Source: Alphaproteobacteria bacterium (GTDB lineage Bacteria; Pseudomonadota; Alphaproteobacteria; Sphingomonadales; Sphingomonadaceae). Taken from it: a stretch of DNA of 48,999 bases. Where the stretch lies: positions 1-48,999 of the forward strand of contig JAHJHL010000055.1 of NCBI GenBank assembly GCA_018823905.1, written 5' to 3'. How positions within the stretch are numbered: position 1 is the first letter of the stretch; the number at the start of each line of letters is the position of its first letter. Under the pieces are notes generated by a model. The model had not been told where the DNA came from. It did not search any database and worked only from the letters and a program-made list of their open reading frames with translations. Below, one piece after another: positions 34,526 to 43,574 of this stretch. Position numbers and translations under genes: made by a program.

Positions 34526-34579
34526 GACGATTTTTCGCCTCCTAACACCAGCCAGACACGGCGGTGTTTGCCCTCAGGT

Positions 34580-35062
34580 TCATCCGATACCCTGAAACTG
34601 GTTAAGATATTGTTGGTGAAGCGCCCAAAGCCCGGCAGCGGCGATGGCAACCCCATAAGGCACCTCCACCGGCTTGTCCGAACGGCGCATTTTCACATGT
34701 ATAAGCATGATCGCCGACAGGATGCCGCCGCCAATTGCCATGACGGTCAGTGCCGGCATGAACAGGGGTAGCGGGACCCAGAGCATCACCGCCCCGATCA
34801 TCTTTACATCGCCCCCGCCCATCGCGCCGATTGCGAACAATCCGGCGAAAACGAGGAAGACGGCAAAGGCGGCGCCGAACTGAAGCGGGATGTCGGGCCA
34901 GACCGAAAGACCGCTGGCGATCCAGAAGGGGATCGCCAGCAGCGCCATGGCCGCATTGAGCTCGTTCGAGATGGTCCGTGACCGGAGGTCGCTGACCGCC
35001 GCAGCGATCATCAACAAGCCAAGTATGGCCATCAGTCCAAAGGAGATCGTGCCGCTGTCCAT
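34580..35062 (-). CDS. cpaA: A24 prepilin peptidase CpaA
   Basis: A 160-residue integral membrane aspartyl protease that processes Flp-type pilins. The two catalytic aspartates are in V-S-D-L-R-S-R-T (about residue 25) and G-G-G-D-V-K (about residue 90). It lacks the N-terminal methylase domain of PilD, as usual for CpaA. The ATG at 35062 has AGGAG ten bases upstream; an ATG at 35083 is possible but poorly placed. It opens the operon. No flp pilin gene is present in the window. Confidence 0.9.
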   Translation of the reverse strand: MDSGTISFGLMAILGLLMIAAAVSDLRSRTISNELNAAMALLAIPFWIASGLSVWPDIPLQFGAAFAVFLVFAGLFAIGAMGGGDVKMIGAVMLWVPLPLFMPALTVMAIGGGILSAIMLIHVKMRRSDKPVEVPYGVAIAAAGLWALHQQYLNQFQGIG

Positions 35063-35080
35063 CGGCGCTCTCCTACCCAA

Positions 35081-35105
35081 CATGGCTTACCAAAGAGTAA
35101 CCATG
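35081..35105. promoter_or_regulatory. Imperfect palindrome in the cpaA/oxidase divergent gap
   Basis: CATGGCTTAC and GTAACCATG pair around CAAAGA with one bulged base. It is central in the 96-base gap between divergent genes and close to the cpaA ribosome site, so it could be an operator or a leader hairpin. The role is inference. Confidence 0.35.
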
Positions 35106-35158
35106 CGCGGCGGACGGCGCGGCTTGCATTCCGCGGGCCTTTGGATATGCGGCGGGGG

Positions 35159-36289
35159 ATGACCGCCGCGCCGCCCTCTGCCACCGACGTGCTGATCGTC
35201 GGCGCAGGCATCGCCGGCGCCAGTCTGGCCGCGGCGTTGGCACCCTGGCGCCGCGTCATGATGATCGAGGCCGAAGATTCGCCGGGCTATCACGCGACGG
35301 GCCGATCGGCCGCATTCTGGCATGAGACCTATGGTGGCGCGAGAGTCCAGCCGCTGTCGGTTGCCTCCTTCGATACCCTTGCCCACCCGGCGCCCGAATT
35401 TTCCGAACGGGGGTTTCTGTCGCCGCGCGCTGCGTTGACGATCGGCCATCGCGGCGAAGTGGCGGCCGTCGATGCCTTTACCGCTGAATTTGCGGCCAAG
35501 GGCGTCGATGTCGTGCGGTTGGGCGCCCCAGACATCGCACAACGCATCCCGGGTGTTCGCGCTGAATGGAGCGAAGCGGCCTATGAGGCGGCATGCAGCG
35601 ACATCGACGTGAGCGCACTTCACGCCGCTTATCTGCGGGCGGCCAAGCGCGATGGGGCGCATCTCGCGATCCGTGCGCCGCTGGAATCGGCACGACGGGT
35701 TGGCGCCGGATGGGAGGTTCGGATTGGTGGAGAGACGATCCGCGCGGCCCAGATCGTCAACGCTGCCGGTGCTTGGGCCGACCGGGTCGCGACGGTGTGC
35801 GGGGTCGCGCCGGTGGGCATCCAGCCTTATCGCCGCACCGTTATCCAGCTGCGGTTGGGGGTCGCTGTTCCTGCCGAATTGCCGCTGATCGTTCACGTCG
35901 GCGGCGATTTCTATTTCAAAGGTGAAAGTGAAGGGCGGGTGTGGCTCAGCCCGCATGACGAAACGCCGGTCGATCCTCACGATGCCGCGCCGGAAGATGT
36001 CGATGTCGCGATCGCGATTGACCGATTGCAGGCCGTCGTTGACTGGCCGGTTGCCGCGGTCGAACGCAAATGGGCGGGACTGCGCAGCTTCGCGCCCGAC
36101 CGTGTTCCGGTATTCGGCGTCGATCCGCACCAGCCCGGCTTTATCTGGTGCGCGGGGCAGGGCGGCGTCGGGATCCAGACATCCCCCGCGATTGCGGCAC
36201 TTCTGGCAGCCGAGCTTGGCGCGCCGTCCCCCGAGGGGGCAATCGGCGCCGTCGACCCGACGCCCTTCGCGCCGTCGCGTTTCGCCTGA
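35159..36289 (+). CDS. FAD-dependent oxidoreductase, DAO family
   Basis: A 376-residue flavoprotein of the glycine oxidase/D-amino acid oxidase fold. It has V-L-I-V-G-A-G-I-A-G-A-S near residue 12, G-Y-H-A-T-G-R-S near 45, V-N-A-A-G-A-W-A-D near 200 and a C-terminal W-A-G-L-R-S-F-A-P-D-R near 305. These suggest oxidation of a D-amino acid, glycine or a related amine. The ATG at 35159 follows GGCGGGGG and keeps the flavin motif near the N-terminus. It diverges from the pilus operon and has no obvious functional neighbours. Confidence 0.87.
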   Translation: MTAAPPSATDVLIVGAGIAGASLAAALAPWRRVMMIEAEDSPGYHATGRSAAFWHETYGGARVQPLSVASFDTLAHPAPEFSERGFLSPRAALTIGHRGEVAAVDAFTAEFAAKGVDVVRLGAPDIAQRIPGVRAEWSEAAYEAACSDIDVSALHAAYLRAAKRDGAHLAIRAPLESARRVGAGWEVRIGGETIRAAQIVNAAGAWADRVATVCGVAPVGIQPYRRTVIQLRLGVAVPAELPLIVHVGGDFYFKGESEGRVWLSPHDETPVDPHDAAPEDVDVAIAIDRLQAVVDWPVAAVERKWAGLRSFAPDRVPVFGVDPHQPGFIWCAGQGGVGIQTSPAIAALLAAELGAPSPEGAIGAVDPTPFAPSRFA

Positions 36290-36379
36290 TTGAAACTGAC
36301 GGCTTGCGCGTCACCACGGTCTGCTTACCATGGGTTCGTCGCGTCACCTTGGGCGCGGCAACGACCGATGGAGGATCCG

Positions 36380-36556
36380 ATGGCCCATTATTTCGAGATC
36401 AAGAAGAACAAGGCCGGCGAGCATGTCGCCTATTTCAAATATAACAGCGAAACGATTTTCTGGACCGAAGGCTATTCCAGCAAGGCGTCGGCGATCAATG
36501 CGATCGAATCGATCAAGAAAAACGGGCCAGGTGCCGAAACGCGCGAGGCCGAGTGA
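36380..36556 (+). CDS. DUF1508 (YegP-like) small protein, single repeat
   Basis: A 58-residue protein matching one DUF1508 unit: Y-F-E-I-K-K-N-K-A-G, then E-G-Y-S-S-K-A-S-A and A-I-E-S-I-K-K-N. E. coli YegP has two such units in about 110 residues. GGAGG lies just upstream of the ATG. The function is unknown. Confidence 0.88.
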   Translation: MAHYFEIKKNKAGEHVAYFKYNSETIFWTEGYSSKASAINAIESIKKNGPGAETREAE

Positions 36557-36574
36557 TTTGACGGGCGCGGGCGC

Positions 36575-37033
36575 CTAGCGCGCCCGCGCAACTTCCAAAG
36601 CGGCGTCGCTGGCGAGCTGATCGGCGATTTCGTTATCGCCATGACCGGCGTGGCCCTTGACCCACAGCCATTCGATGTCGTGGCGTTTCGCCTCGACGAG
36701 TAGCCGCTGCCACAGGTCGGCATTGGCGACGGGCTTTTTGGCAGCGGTTTTCCAGCCGTTTTTCTGCCACCCAAAGATCCATTTGGTGATTCCATCGCGG
36801 ACATAGACGCTGTCGGTCGATAGCTCGACGTTGCACCGGCGCTTGAGCGCCGCCAGCGCTTCGATCGCCGCCATCAGTTCCATGCGATTGTTGGTCGTGT
36901 CGGGTTCGCCCCCCGACAGTTTCTTCACCACATCGCCCCACCGCAGCACCGCGCCCCAGCCGCCCGGACCGGGGTTGCCCTTGCACGCGCCGTCGGTCGC
37001 GACGATCACGGTCTTTTTCGGGTCGTCACTCAT
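36575..37033 (-). CDS. rnhA: Ribonuclease HI
   Basis: Cleaves RNA in RNA-DNA hybrids. The 152-residue length is typical (E. coli 155). The four catalytic acids are visible: Asp in [16 protein letters not shown] near residue 14, Glu in N-R-M-E-L-M near 52, Asp in S-T-D-S-V-Y-V near 74, and Asp in G-D-N-E-I-A-D near 138. It overlaps the thrB stop by four bases and is the last gene of ispH-thrB-rnhA. Confidence 0.96.
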   Translation of the reverse strand: MSDDPKKTVIVATDGACKGNPGPGGWGAVLRWGDVVKKLSGGEPDTTNNRMELMAAIEALAALKRRCNVELSTDSVYVRDGITKWIFGWQKNGWKTAAKKPVANADLWQRLLVEAKRHDIEWLWVKGHAGHGDNEIADQLASDAALEVARAR

Positions 37034-37992
37034 GCGGCGGCAAATAGGCTGGCGGCGTCGTCGGCACGGTAGCGCAGCAGGCGGGCGAGGAAGGGCGAGG
37101 GGTCTTTGCGGGTGACCAGTGCGTCGGCGGGGGTGTGGACCCAGTCATGCGCGCGCGTCAGCAGAAAGCGGAGCGAGGCGCCGCGCGCCAGCGTCGGTAA
37201 GGCGGCAATCTCGGCATCGGTCAGCGCAATTTCACGCGCATAACCACGCGTTAACGCCTGCGCTAGCGCCGGGTCGCAGGTGCTGCCATCAGCAGAAAAG
37301 GTCCACGCCGCGTGAGTAATCGCGAGATCATACGCCCGGAAATCGCTGGCGGCGAAATAGAAGTCGATCAGCCCCGTTACCCGGTCGCCGAGCATCAGCA
37401 CATTGTCGGGAAACAGGTCGGCGTGGATGACATGCGCGGGCAGGTCGGTCGGCCAATGGGCGTCGATGAAGCCCAGCTCTTCATCGGTGATCGCCTGCAA
37501 GCCCGGACGTACTGCGTCGAGATTGCCCGTGGCGTTGGCGACATCGCGCCAATGGCGATACCCCATGCTGTTGTCGCGAGTGCCATCATATCCGGCCAGC
37601 GCGCGGTGCATGGCGCCCAACGCGACACCTGCGGCCTCGCACTGCGCCGGGGTGGGGTGGGTCAGCGAGATACCCGAGAGAAACTGGATGATGCAGGCCG
37701 CGCGGCCCGAAATCTGCTGAACCGCAATGCCGTTGCGGTCGCGGATCATCGCGGGGACCGGCGAGCCGCTTGCCGCCAGATGATCGAGCAGGTCGACAAA
37801 GAAGGGCAGGTCGCTCTCGCGCACCCGCTTTTCATAAAGGGTCAGGATGAACCTGTCGGCGGTCGTTTCGAGAAGGAAGTTGCTGTTCTCGACCCCCTCT
37901 GCAATGCCTTTGCACGAAAGTACGCTGCCGATGTCGTAGCGTGCGACGAGCGCGGCCAGGTCGTCGGGGTCGACGTGGGTATAGACCGCCAT
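37030..37992 (-). CDS. thrB: Homoserine kinase (aminoglycoside phosphotransferase fold)
   Basis: Phosphorylates homoserine for threonine synthesis. The 320-residue protein is the APH-fold type common in alphaproteobacteria, not the GHMP type of E. coli. It opens M-A-V-Y-T-H-V and has G-V-E-N-S-N-F near residue 29, the catalytic loop H-A-D-L-F-P-D-N near 190 and the metal segment L-I-D-F-Y-F-A near 208. It overlaps ispH by one base and rnhA by four, so the three genes are co-translated. Confidence 0.94.
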   Translation of the reverse strand: MAVYTHVDPDDLAALVARYDIGSVLSCKGIAEGVENSNFLLETTADRFILTLYEKRVRESDLPFFVDLLDHLAASGSPVPAMIRDRNGIAVQQISGRAACIIQFLSGISLTHPTPAQCEAAGVALGAMHRALAGYDGTRDNSMGYRHWRDVANATGNLDAVRPGLQAITDEELGFIDAHWPTDLPAHVIHADLFPDNVLMLGDRVTGLIDFYFAASDFRAYDLAITHAAWTFSADGSTCDPALAQALTRGYAREIALTDAEIAALPTLARGASLRFLLTRAHDWVHTPADALVTRKDPSPFLARLLRYRADDAASLFAAA

Positions 37993-38978
37993 CAGGCGGA
38001 AGCCGGTTCAAGACCGCGCGGCAGTTTGAACACCATAGTTTCTTCGGCAGTGACGACCACTTCTTCGACGATCCGCCGGTGCGCCGCCACGGCGTCGATC
38101 ACTTCGCGGACGAGTGTCTCGGGCGCGCTCGCGCCTGCGGTGACGCCCAGCGTTGCGATATCGGTCAGCCAGTCGGGATCGACGTCGGTGCCGCGTTGCA
38201 CCAAATGCGCGGGGGTTCCCATCCGCTGGGCAACTTCGACAAGGCGCAGGCTGTTCGAGCTGTTCGGCGCGCCGATCACGATCATCCGGTCGCATTCCCC
38301 GGCGATGGCTTTGACCGCGTCCTGCCGGTTCGACGTTGCGTAGCAAATATCCTCGCCGCGCGGCCCTGAAATCGACGGGAAACGGTGCTGCAATGCGGTG
38401 ATGATGTCGCGCGTGTCGTCGACTGACAGCGTCGTCTGGGTCAGGAACGCCAGCATGTCGGGATCGGGCGGCGCTAGCGCCGCAACATCGTCGACCGATT
38501 CGACCAGCGTCATCGCGCCTTCCGGTAACTGGCCCAGCGTGCCGATGACTTCGGGGTGACCCGCGTGGCCGACAAAGATGATGTGGCGTCCCGCTTCATG
38601 CGCGCGCTCAGCTTGGCGATGCACCTTCGACACCAGCGGACAGGTTGCATCGATATAGTCGAGCCCGCGCATCTCTGCCTTGGCCGGGACCGCTTTGGGA
38701 ACGCCATGCGCACTAAACACTACGGGTACGCCATCGGGAACCTGATCGAGCGATTCGACAAAAATCGCCCCCTGCGCCTTCAGCGTGTCGACGACATAAC
38801 GGTTGTGAACGATTTCGTGGCGGACATAGACCGGTGCGCCGAAACGCTCGATCGCCAGTTCGACGATGCGGATAGCGCGATCGACGCCCGCGCAAAAGCC
38901 GCGCGGCGCGGCGATCAAAACCCTGAGTTCTGCGGTTTCGTCGCCGTTCGGGCGCGGTGTCGGATGGGGAGCGTTCAT
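37992..38978 (-). CDS. ispH: 4-hydroxy-3-methylbut-2-enyl diphosphate reductase
   Basis: The last step of the MEP isoprenoid pathway, an iron-sulfur enzyme of 328 residues. Cluster cysteines are in P-R-G-F-C-A-G-V near residue 28, D-A-T-C-P-L-V near 113 and E-D-I-C-Y-A-T near 212. The H-E-I-V-H-N segment near 55 and F-S-A-H-G-V near 90 are substrate-binding blocks. It heads the ispH-thrB-rnhA operon, a common alphaproteobacterial arrangement. The divergent gap to the next gene (38979-39138) shows no element I can name. Confidence 0.97.
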   Translation of the reverse strand: MNAPHPTPRPNGDETAELRVLIAAPRGFCAGVDRAIRIVELAIERFGAPVYVRHEIVHNRYVVDTLKAQGAIFVESLDQVPDGVPVVFSAHGVPKAVPAKAEMRGLDYIDATCPLVSKVHRQAERAHEAGRHIIFVGHAGHPEVIGTLGQLPEGAMTLVESVDDVAALAPPDPDMLAFLTQTTLSVDDTRDIITALQHRFPSISGPRGEDICYATSNRQDAVKAIAGECDRMIVIGAPNSSNSLRLVEVAQRMGTPAHLVQRGTDVDPDWLTDIATLGVTAGASAPETLVREVIDAVAAHRRIVEEVVVTAEETMVFKLPRGLEPASA

Positions 38979-39138
38979 GATGGGGCGCTCTAGCGCAGCA
39001 TGCGTCGCCGGGTAAAGAAGTTCGTCCGTGTTGCGCCGCGTTCATCGCACCGATAAGAAGCGGCGCGCATGAAGCGGGATCAACCGTCCCGACTGACTTG
39101 ATCCTGGTTAGTGCGCCTGTTTGGAAAGCCCGATTATC

Positions 39139-39810
39139 ATGATGTCCATTTCGTTTCCGTCGCGTAAGTTTCTGACCGTGCTGTGCGGCACGGCAGCCAT
39201 GGCGACGGCGGCAGGCTGTGCGAAGGACAATGACATTGACGTTTCCGGCGGTGTCGGCATCACGGCCACGCGCAGCGCCTGCCCGGCGGTCGCGGTCCCG
39301 CTGCACACCGGTGACGTCACCTTGTTCGACCCGGCGACCAGCCGCGACGCGCGCGCCATCGATGTTGTTGCCGCGATCACCAATGTGACCCCGGTATGCA
39401 ACGACGCCAGCGAGAAGGTCTATCAGCTTGCCAGTTTCGACGTCGTCGCAACGCGCCGCGACGCTGGCCCGGCGCGCTCGGTAACCTTGCCTTATTATGG
39501 TACCGTCTTGCAGGGCGGCACCGCGGTCGTTGCCAAGCGTCTCGGCCAGGTTGTGGTCACCTTCCCCGAAGGACAGACGCGCGGCACCGGCCGCGGGCAG
39601 GCATCGGCTTATGTCGATCGCGCCGCGGCGACGCTGCCCGCCGACATCCAGGAACGCATCACCCGCCGCCGCAAGGCAGGCGATCAGGACGCCGCGATCG
39701 ATCCGCTCAGCCAGCCCGAAGTGCGCGCCGCGGTGCAGCGCGCCAGCTTTGAACTGCTGATCGGATTCCAGCTGACGCAGGAACAGCTCGAATATAACGT
39801 CCGACGATAG
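39139..39810 (+). CDS. Hypothetical lipoprotein
   Basis: A 223-residue protein with an N-terminal signal and lipobox T-A-A-G-C (Cys near residue 27). The mature part has two further cysteines (near residues 48 and 86), several beta-rich stretches and a basic helix I-T-R-R-R-K near 175. It ends in helices resembling no domain I know. It may anchor to the outer membrane. The ATG at 39139 follows GGAAAG; a TTG at 39121 and an ATG at 39142 are alternatives. An intrinsic terminator follows. Confidence 0.78.
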   Translation: MMSISFPSRKFLTVLCGTAAMATAAGCAKDNDIDVSGGVGITATRSACPAVAVPLHTGDVTLFDPATSRDARAIDVVAAITNVTPVCNDASEKVYQLASFDVVATRRDAGPARSVTLPYYGTVLQGGTAVVAKRLGQVVVTFPEGQTRGTGRGQASAYVDRAAATLPADIQERITRRRKAGDQDAAIDPLSQPEVRAAVQRASFELLIGFQLTQEQLEYNVRR

Positions 39811-39847
39811 GATTGCGGCGGCGCCCCGCGCCGTTCGCATTCATATG

Positions 39848-39880
39848 GCCCCGCGCGCAACCGGGCGACGCGGGGCTTTT
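39848..39880 (+). terminator. Rho-independent terminator
   Basis: GCCCCGCG (39848-39855) pairs with CGCGGGGC (39869-39876) and is followed by TTTT. It would end the lipoprotein transcript before argS. Confidence 0.75.
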
Positions 39881-39943
39881 CGCGCCCGCTCCGCTACGAT
39901 AGGGCGCGCGCAAGACTTTTCTGATCGAAGATAGGCCCAGCCC

Positions 39944-41671
39944 GTGACCCTGTTCAGCCGTTTTTCCGACCATATCGACGTCGCGCTTGATGCGCTTGTC
40001 GCCAAAGGCGCCGTGCCTGCCGGGCTCGACCGCGGCGCGATCAGCGTCGAACCGCCGCGCGATCCCGCGCATGGCGACGTTGCAACCAATGCCGCGATGG
40101 TGCTTGCCAAGCCCGCCGGGATGAACCCGCGCGCGCTTGCCGATCTACTCGTTGTCGAACTCGGCGCGCTCGAGGAAGTGACCGAGGCGAGTGTCGCCGG
40201 GCCGGGGTTCATCAACCTGCGCCTAGTTGACACCAGCTGGCGCAACGAACTGGCGCTGATCCATGGCGAAGCGGGCGAATATGGCCGCTCGGCGATGGGG
40301 CAGGGGCGGCGCGTCAATGTCGAATATGTGTCGGCGAACCCGACCGGCCCGATGCACGTCGGCCATTGCCGTGGCGCGGTGGTTGGCGACGCTCTTGCGG
40401 CGCTGCTTGAATATTCGGGCTACGCCGTGACCCGCGAATATTATGTCAACGACGCTGGCGGTCAGGTCGATGTGCTCGCGCGCTCGGTCCATCTGCGCTA
40501 CCGCGAGGCGCTGGGCAAAGATGTCGGCGCGATCCCCGAGGGGCTCTATCCCGGCGACTATCTGATCCCCGTCGCGGGCAAGCTGGCGACCGAATATGGC
40601 GACCGCTTCGTCGGCGCGCCCGAAAGCGCCTGGCTTGGGCTGTTCCGCGCCGAAGCGGTCAGCGCGATGATGGACATGATCCGTGCCGATCTCGCCAAGC
40701 TGGGCATCCATCACGATCTGTTTTCGTCGGAAGCCGAGTTGCAGGCGGCGGGAAAGCCCGAGACCGCAGAGAAATGGCTGCGTGACCACGATCTTGTCTA
40801 TGACGGGGTGCTCGAAGCGCCGAAGGGCGAAACGCCCGAGGATTGGGAGCCCGTCGAACTGCCGCTGTTCCGTTCGACCAAGTTCGGCGACGATCAGGAC
40901 CGCCCGATCAAAAAGTCGGACGGTAGCTGGACCTATTTCGGCGCCGACCTCGCCTATCATTTCCAAAAGGCCGAAACCGCCGACGAACTGATCGACATCT
41001 GGGGCGCCGACCACGCCGGGACGGTCAAGCGGATCAAGGCCGCGGTCGCGGCGCTGACCGACGGCAAGAAGAAATTCGACGTCAAGCTGGTCCAGATGGT
41101 CCGGCTGCTCAAGAACGGCGAGCCGTTCAAAATGTCGAAACGCGCGGGCAATTTTGTTACGCTGGCCGACATTGTCGACGAGGTCGGCAAGGATGCGGTG
41201 CGTTTCACCATGCTGACGCGCAAGGCCGACGCGCAGATGGATTTCGACTTTGCGAAGGTGGTCGAGGCCTCGCGCGACAACCCCGTCTTTTATGTCCAAT
41301 ATGCCCATGCCCGCATTGCATCGCTCAAGCGCAAGCTGGCCGAAGCGGGGGTTGCGTCCGTCGCACCCAACGCCGAACGCCTCGACGACTATGAACTCGG
41401 CCTCGTCAAGCTGCTCGCGCAATTCCCGCGGATCGTCGAGGCGGCGGCGTCGGCGCGCGAGCCGCACCGCATCGCTTTCTATCTCGGTGACGTCGCTGCG
41501 GCGTTTCACGCCTGGTGGAACCTCGGTAACGATCGTCCCGACGCGCGTGTCATTTTGGCAAACGATCCCGAATTGACCGCGACGCGCCTTTATTTGGCCG
41601 ACGGAATCGGGCAGGTTATCCGCAACGGGCTGCACCTGATGGGGGTTGAGGCGCTCGAGGAGATGAAGTGA
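39944..41671 (+). CDS. argS: Arginyl-tRNA synthetase
   Basis: Charges tRNA-Arg. The 575-residue class I enzyme has the HIGH-like motif P-M-H-V-G-H near residues 132-137 (after N-P-T-G), F-K-M-S-K-R-A-G-N near 400, an N-terminal Arg-tRNA domain with H-G-D-V-A-T-N near 43, and a C-terminal DALR anticodon domain. The start is GTG. The stop overlaps an ATG at 41671 (TGATG) that should start the next gene but is in a different frame from its main ORF. Confidence 0.96.
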   Translation: MTLFSRFSDHIDVALDALVAKGAVPAGLDRGAISVEPPRDPAHGDVATNAAMVLAKPAGMNPRALADLLVVELGALEEVTEASVAGPGFINLRLVDTSWRNELALIHGEAGEYGRSAMGQGRRVNVEYVSANPTGPMHVGHCRGAVVGDALAALLEYSGYAVTREYYVNDAGGQVDVLARSVHLRYREALGKDVGAIPEGLYPGDYLIPVAGKLATEYGDRFVGAPESAWLGLFRAEAVSAMMDMIRADLAKLGIHHDLFSSEAELQAAGKPETAEKWLRDHDLVYDGVLEAPKGETPEDWEPVELPLFRSTKFGDDQDRPIKKSDGSWTYFGADLAYHFQKAETADELIDIWGADHAGTVKRIKAAVAALTDGKKKFDVKLVQMVRLLKNGEPFKMSKRAGNFVTLADIVDEVGKDAVRFTMLTRKADAQMDFDFAKVVEASRDNPVFYVQYAHARIASLKRKLAEAGVASVAPNAERLDDYELGLVKLLAQFPRIVEAAASAREPHRIAFYLGDVAAAFHAWWNLGNDRPDARVILANDPELTATRLYLADGIGQVIRNGLHLMGVEALEEMK

Positions 41672-41701
41672 TGGCCGAGGACAAGAACGCCGACCAGGGC
41701 G

Positions 41702-42451
41702 ATGCCGGACTGGGGGCTGGAAAGCGAAGACCGCCTGCCGTGGCTTGAAGCCGCCGACGGGGTTGAGGAAGATGGCGAGGTCTCGCCTGCGCGCCTGCTC
41801 GTGATGGTGCTCGGCGGGCTGCTGTTGATCGGCGCGGTGCTGGGCGGCCTGTGGTGGGTCCAGAACGGGGGCGCGCGCGGCAAGGGCGAACTGATTGCGG
41901 CGCAGGACGGCAATTACAAGATCGCGCCCAAGAATGACGGTGCGAAGACCTTTGAAGGCGAGGGCGACGCCAGCTTCTCGGCCAGCGAAGGCGCTGAACC
42001 TGCTGGCAAGGTCGATCCGACGCGGATGCCCGAAGAGCCCGCCGTGACGCCGCAGGAGCGTGAAGCGGCGACCGCCAAGGCAGCGGCGGACAAGGCTGCC
42101 GCGGCGAAAGCAAAAGCTAAACCCGCTGTCGTAGCGACAAAGGATCAGCCAAAGCCCGCCGCCACGTCGGTCAAGACGCCCGACGCTGCGGTCAAGGCAG
42201 CGCCAGCCGCCGCAGGATCGGCGATGATCCAGCTTGGTGCGTTCAGCAGCGATGCGGCGGCGGCGAAGGCGTGGACGAATCTGTCGAAGCGCTTTGCCTA
42301 TCTCGCTGACCTCAACAAGTCGGTATCGCCAGCCAAAGTTGGCGATGGTACGGTCTATCGCCTGCGTGTCGCGGCGGGCACGGCGGCTAACGCCACGAAT
42401 TTGTGCGGTAAATTGCGCGTTGCGGGTGAAAATTGCGTCGTCGTTCGCTGA
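41702..42451 (+). CDS. SPOR-domain protein with probable 5' frameshift
   Basis: SPOR domains bind denuded peptidoglycan at division sites. The 249-residue ORF has E-D-R-L-P-W-L-E near the N-terminus, one membrane helix (about residues 32-52), an Ala/Lys-rich linker (about 115-165) and a SPOR domain from about 172 (I-Q-L-G-A-F-S-S to N-C-V-V-V-R). The expected start is the ATG at 41671, coupled to argS, giving M-A-E-D-K-N-A-D-Q-G-D-A-G-L-G; that frame stops at 41746-41748. One G too many in the run GGGGG at 41712-41716 explains it: one fewer would join both frames as G-L-G-L-E-S-E-D-R-L-P-W-L. Either a sequence error or a true mutation with the internal ATG used. Confidence 0.8.
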   Translation: MPDWGLESEDRLPWLEAADGVEEDGEVSPARLLVMVLGGLLLIGAVLGGLWWVQNGGARGKGELIAAQDGNYKIAPKNDGAKTFEGEGDASFSASEGAEPAGKVDPTRMPEEPAVTPQEREAATAKAAADKAAAAKAKAKPAVVATKDQPKPAATSVKTPDAAVKAAPAAAGSAMIQLGAFSSDAAAAKAWTNLSKRFAYLADLNKSVSPAKVGDGTVYRLRVAAGTAANATNLCGKLRVAGENCVVVR

Positions 42452-42559
42452 TTCGGCCCGTTTGGCCGCAGACTCCGTTGGTACTATCGCGCCGCTATGG
42501 CATGTTGTGGGCCGTGGGTGCTGCATGAGGGGGCGGCGGCCGATGGAGTTTGAAGCACA

Positions 42560-43567
42560 ATGATACCCGCCATTTTCGGCCTGTCGGGACTGACCCTCAC
42601 CGACAATGAGCGCGCCTTCTTTCGCGACAGCGATCCCGCGGGCTATATCCTGTTCGGGCGCAATATCGAAAATCGCGAGCAGGTGCGGCGGTTGACCGAC
42701 GAGCTGCGAGCGCTCGACGGGCGGGATAATGTTCCGATCCTGATCGACCAGGAGGGTGGCCGCGTCGCGCGGATGAAATCGCCCGAATGGCCGCCCTTCC
42801 CGAGCGGTGCGACCTTCGACGCGCTGTACGAACGCGCGCCCGCGAGCGCGATCGAGGCAGCACGGCTCAATGCGATGGCGCTTGCCGCGATGCTCGCCGA
42901 GGTCGGGATCAACGTCGATTGCCTGCCCCTGCTTGATGTACGCCAGCCGGGCGCGAGCGACGTCATCGGCGACCGCGCGTTGGGCAGCGAGCCGATGCGC
43001 GTTGCCGCCTTGGGCCGCGCGATCCTGGGCGGATTGCAGGACGGCGGCGTTGTCGGCATCGTCAAGCATATCCCCGGTCATGGTCGCGCGCTGCTCGATA
43101 CGCATGAGGCGCTACCGGTCGTCACCGCGTCCGATCGCGAATTGCAGACCGACCTGGCGCCATTTGCGGCGCTGCGTGATGCGGCGATGGCGATGACCTG
43201 TCATGTCATATTCGAGGCGTGGGATCCCGATCGGCCCGCAACCTTGTCGCCGATCATCATCGACAGCGTAATCCGCCAGCGGGTTGGCTTCCACGGCCTG
43301 CTGATGTCGGACGATCTCGACATGAAGGCCTTGTCCGGCGATGTGCCGTCGCGCGCTGCCGATGCGGTGGCTGCGGGGTGCGACATCGCGCTCAATTGCT
43401 GGGCCAAGATGGACGACATGATTGGTATTGCTAACGCGCTAGATCCGATCAGCACTGTGTCCCGCGCGCGGCTGGAGGGCGCAATGGACCGCATCTCGGG
43501 GACCGGCGACAACCGGGCGTTTGCTACCCTGGTCGAACAGCGCGACGCGCTTCTCGCGGTTGCCTGA
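42560..43567 (+). CDS. nagZ: Beta-N-acetylhexosaminidase, glycoside hydrolase family 3
   Basis: NagZ removes GlcNAc from anhydro-muropeptides in the cytoplasm during peptidoglycan recycling. The 335-residue protein has D-Q-E-G-G-R-V-A-R near residue 63, the general-acid loop K-H-I-P-G-H-G near 169-175 and nucleophile Asp in M-S-D-D-L-D-M-K near 252. GGAG lies before the ATG. It follows the SPOR gene after 108 bases with nothing notable between, and leads into scpA. Confidence 0.95.
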   Translation: MIPAIFGLSGLTLTDNERAFFRDSDPAGYILFGRNIENREQVRRLTDELRALDGRDNVPILIDQEGGRVARMKSPEWPPFPSGATFDALYERAPASAIEAARLNAMALAAMLAEVGINVDCLPLLDVRQPGASDVIGDRALGSEPMRVAALGRAILGGLQDGGVVGIVKHIPGHGRALLDTHEALPVVTASDRELQTDLAPFAALRDAAMAMTCHVIFEAWDPDRPATLSPIIIDSVIRQRVGFHGLLMSDDLDMKALSGDVPSRAADAVAAGCDIALNCWAKMDDMIGIANALDPISTVSRARLEGAMDRISGTGDNRAFATLVEQRDALLAVA

Positions 43568-43574
43568 GCGGGTA

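Noticed and set aside
40223..43105. A 960-codon minus-strand open frame across argS, the SPOR gene and nagZ
   Set aside because: It opposes three clear genes and has low-complexity, Arg/Gly-rich sequence without domains; a GC-rich shadow.
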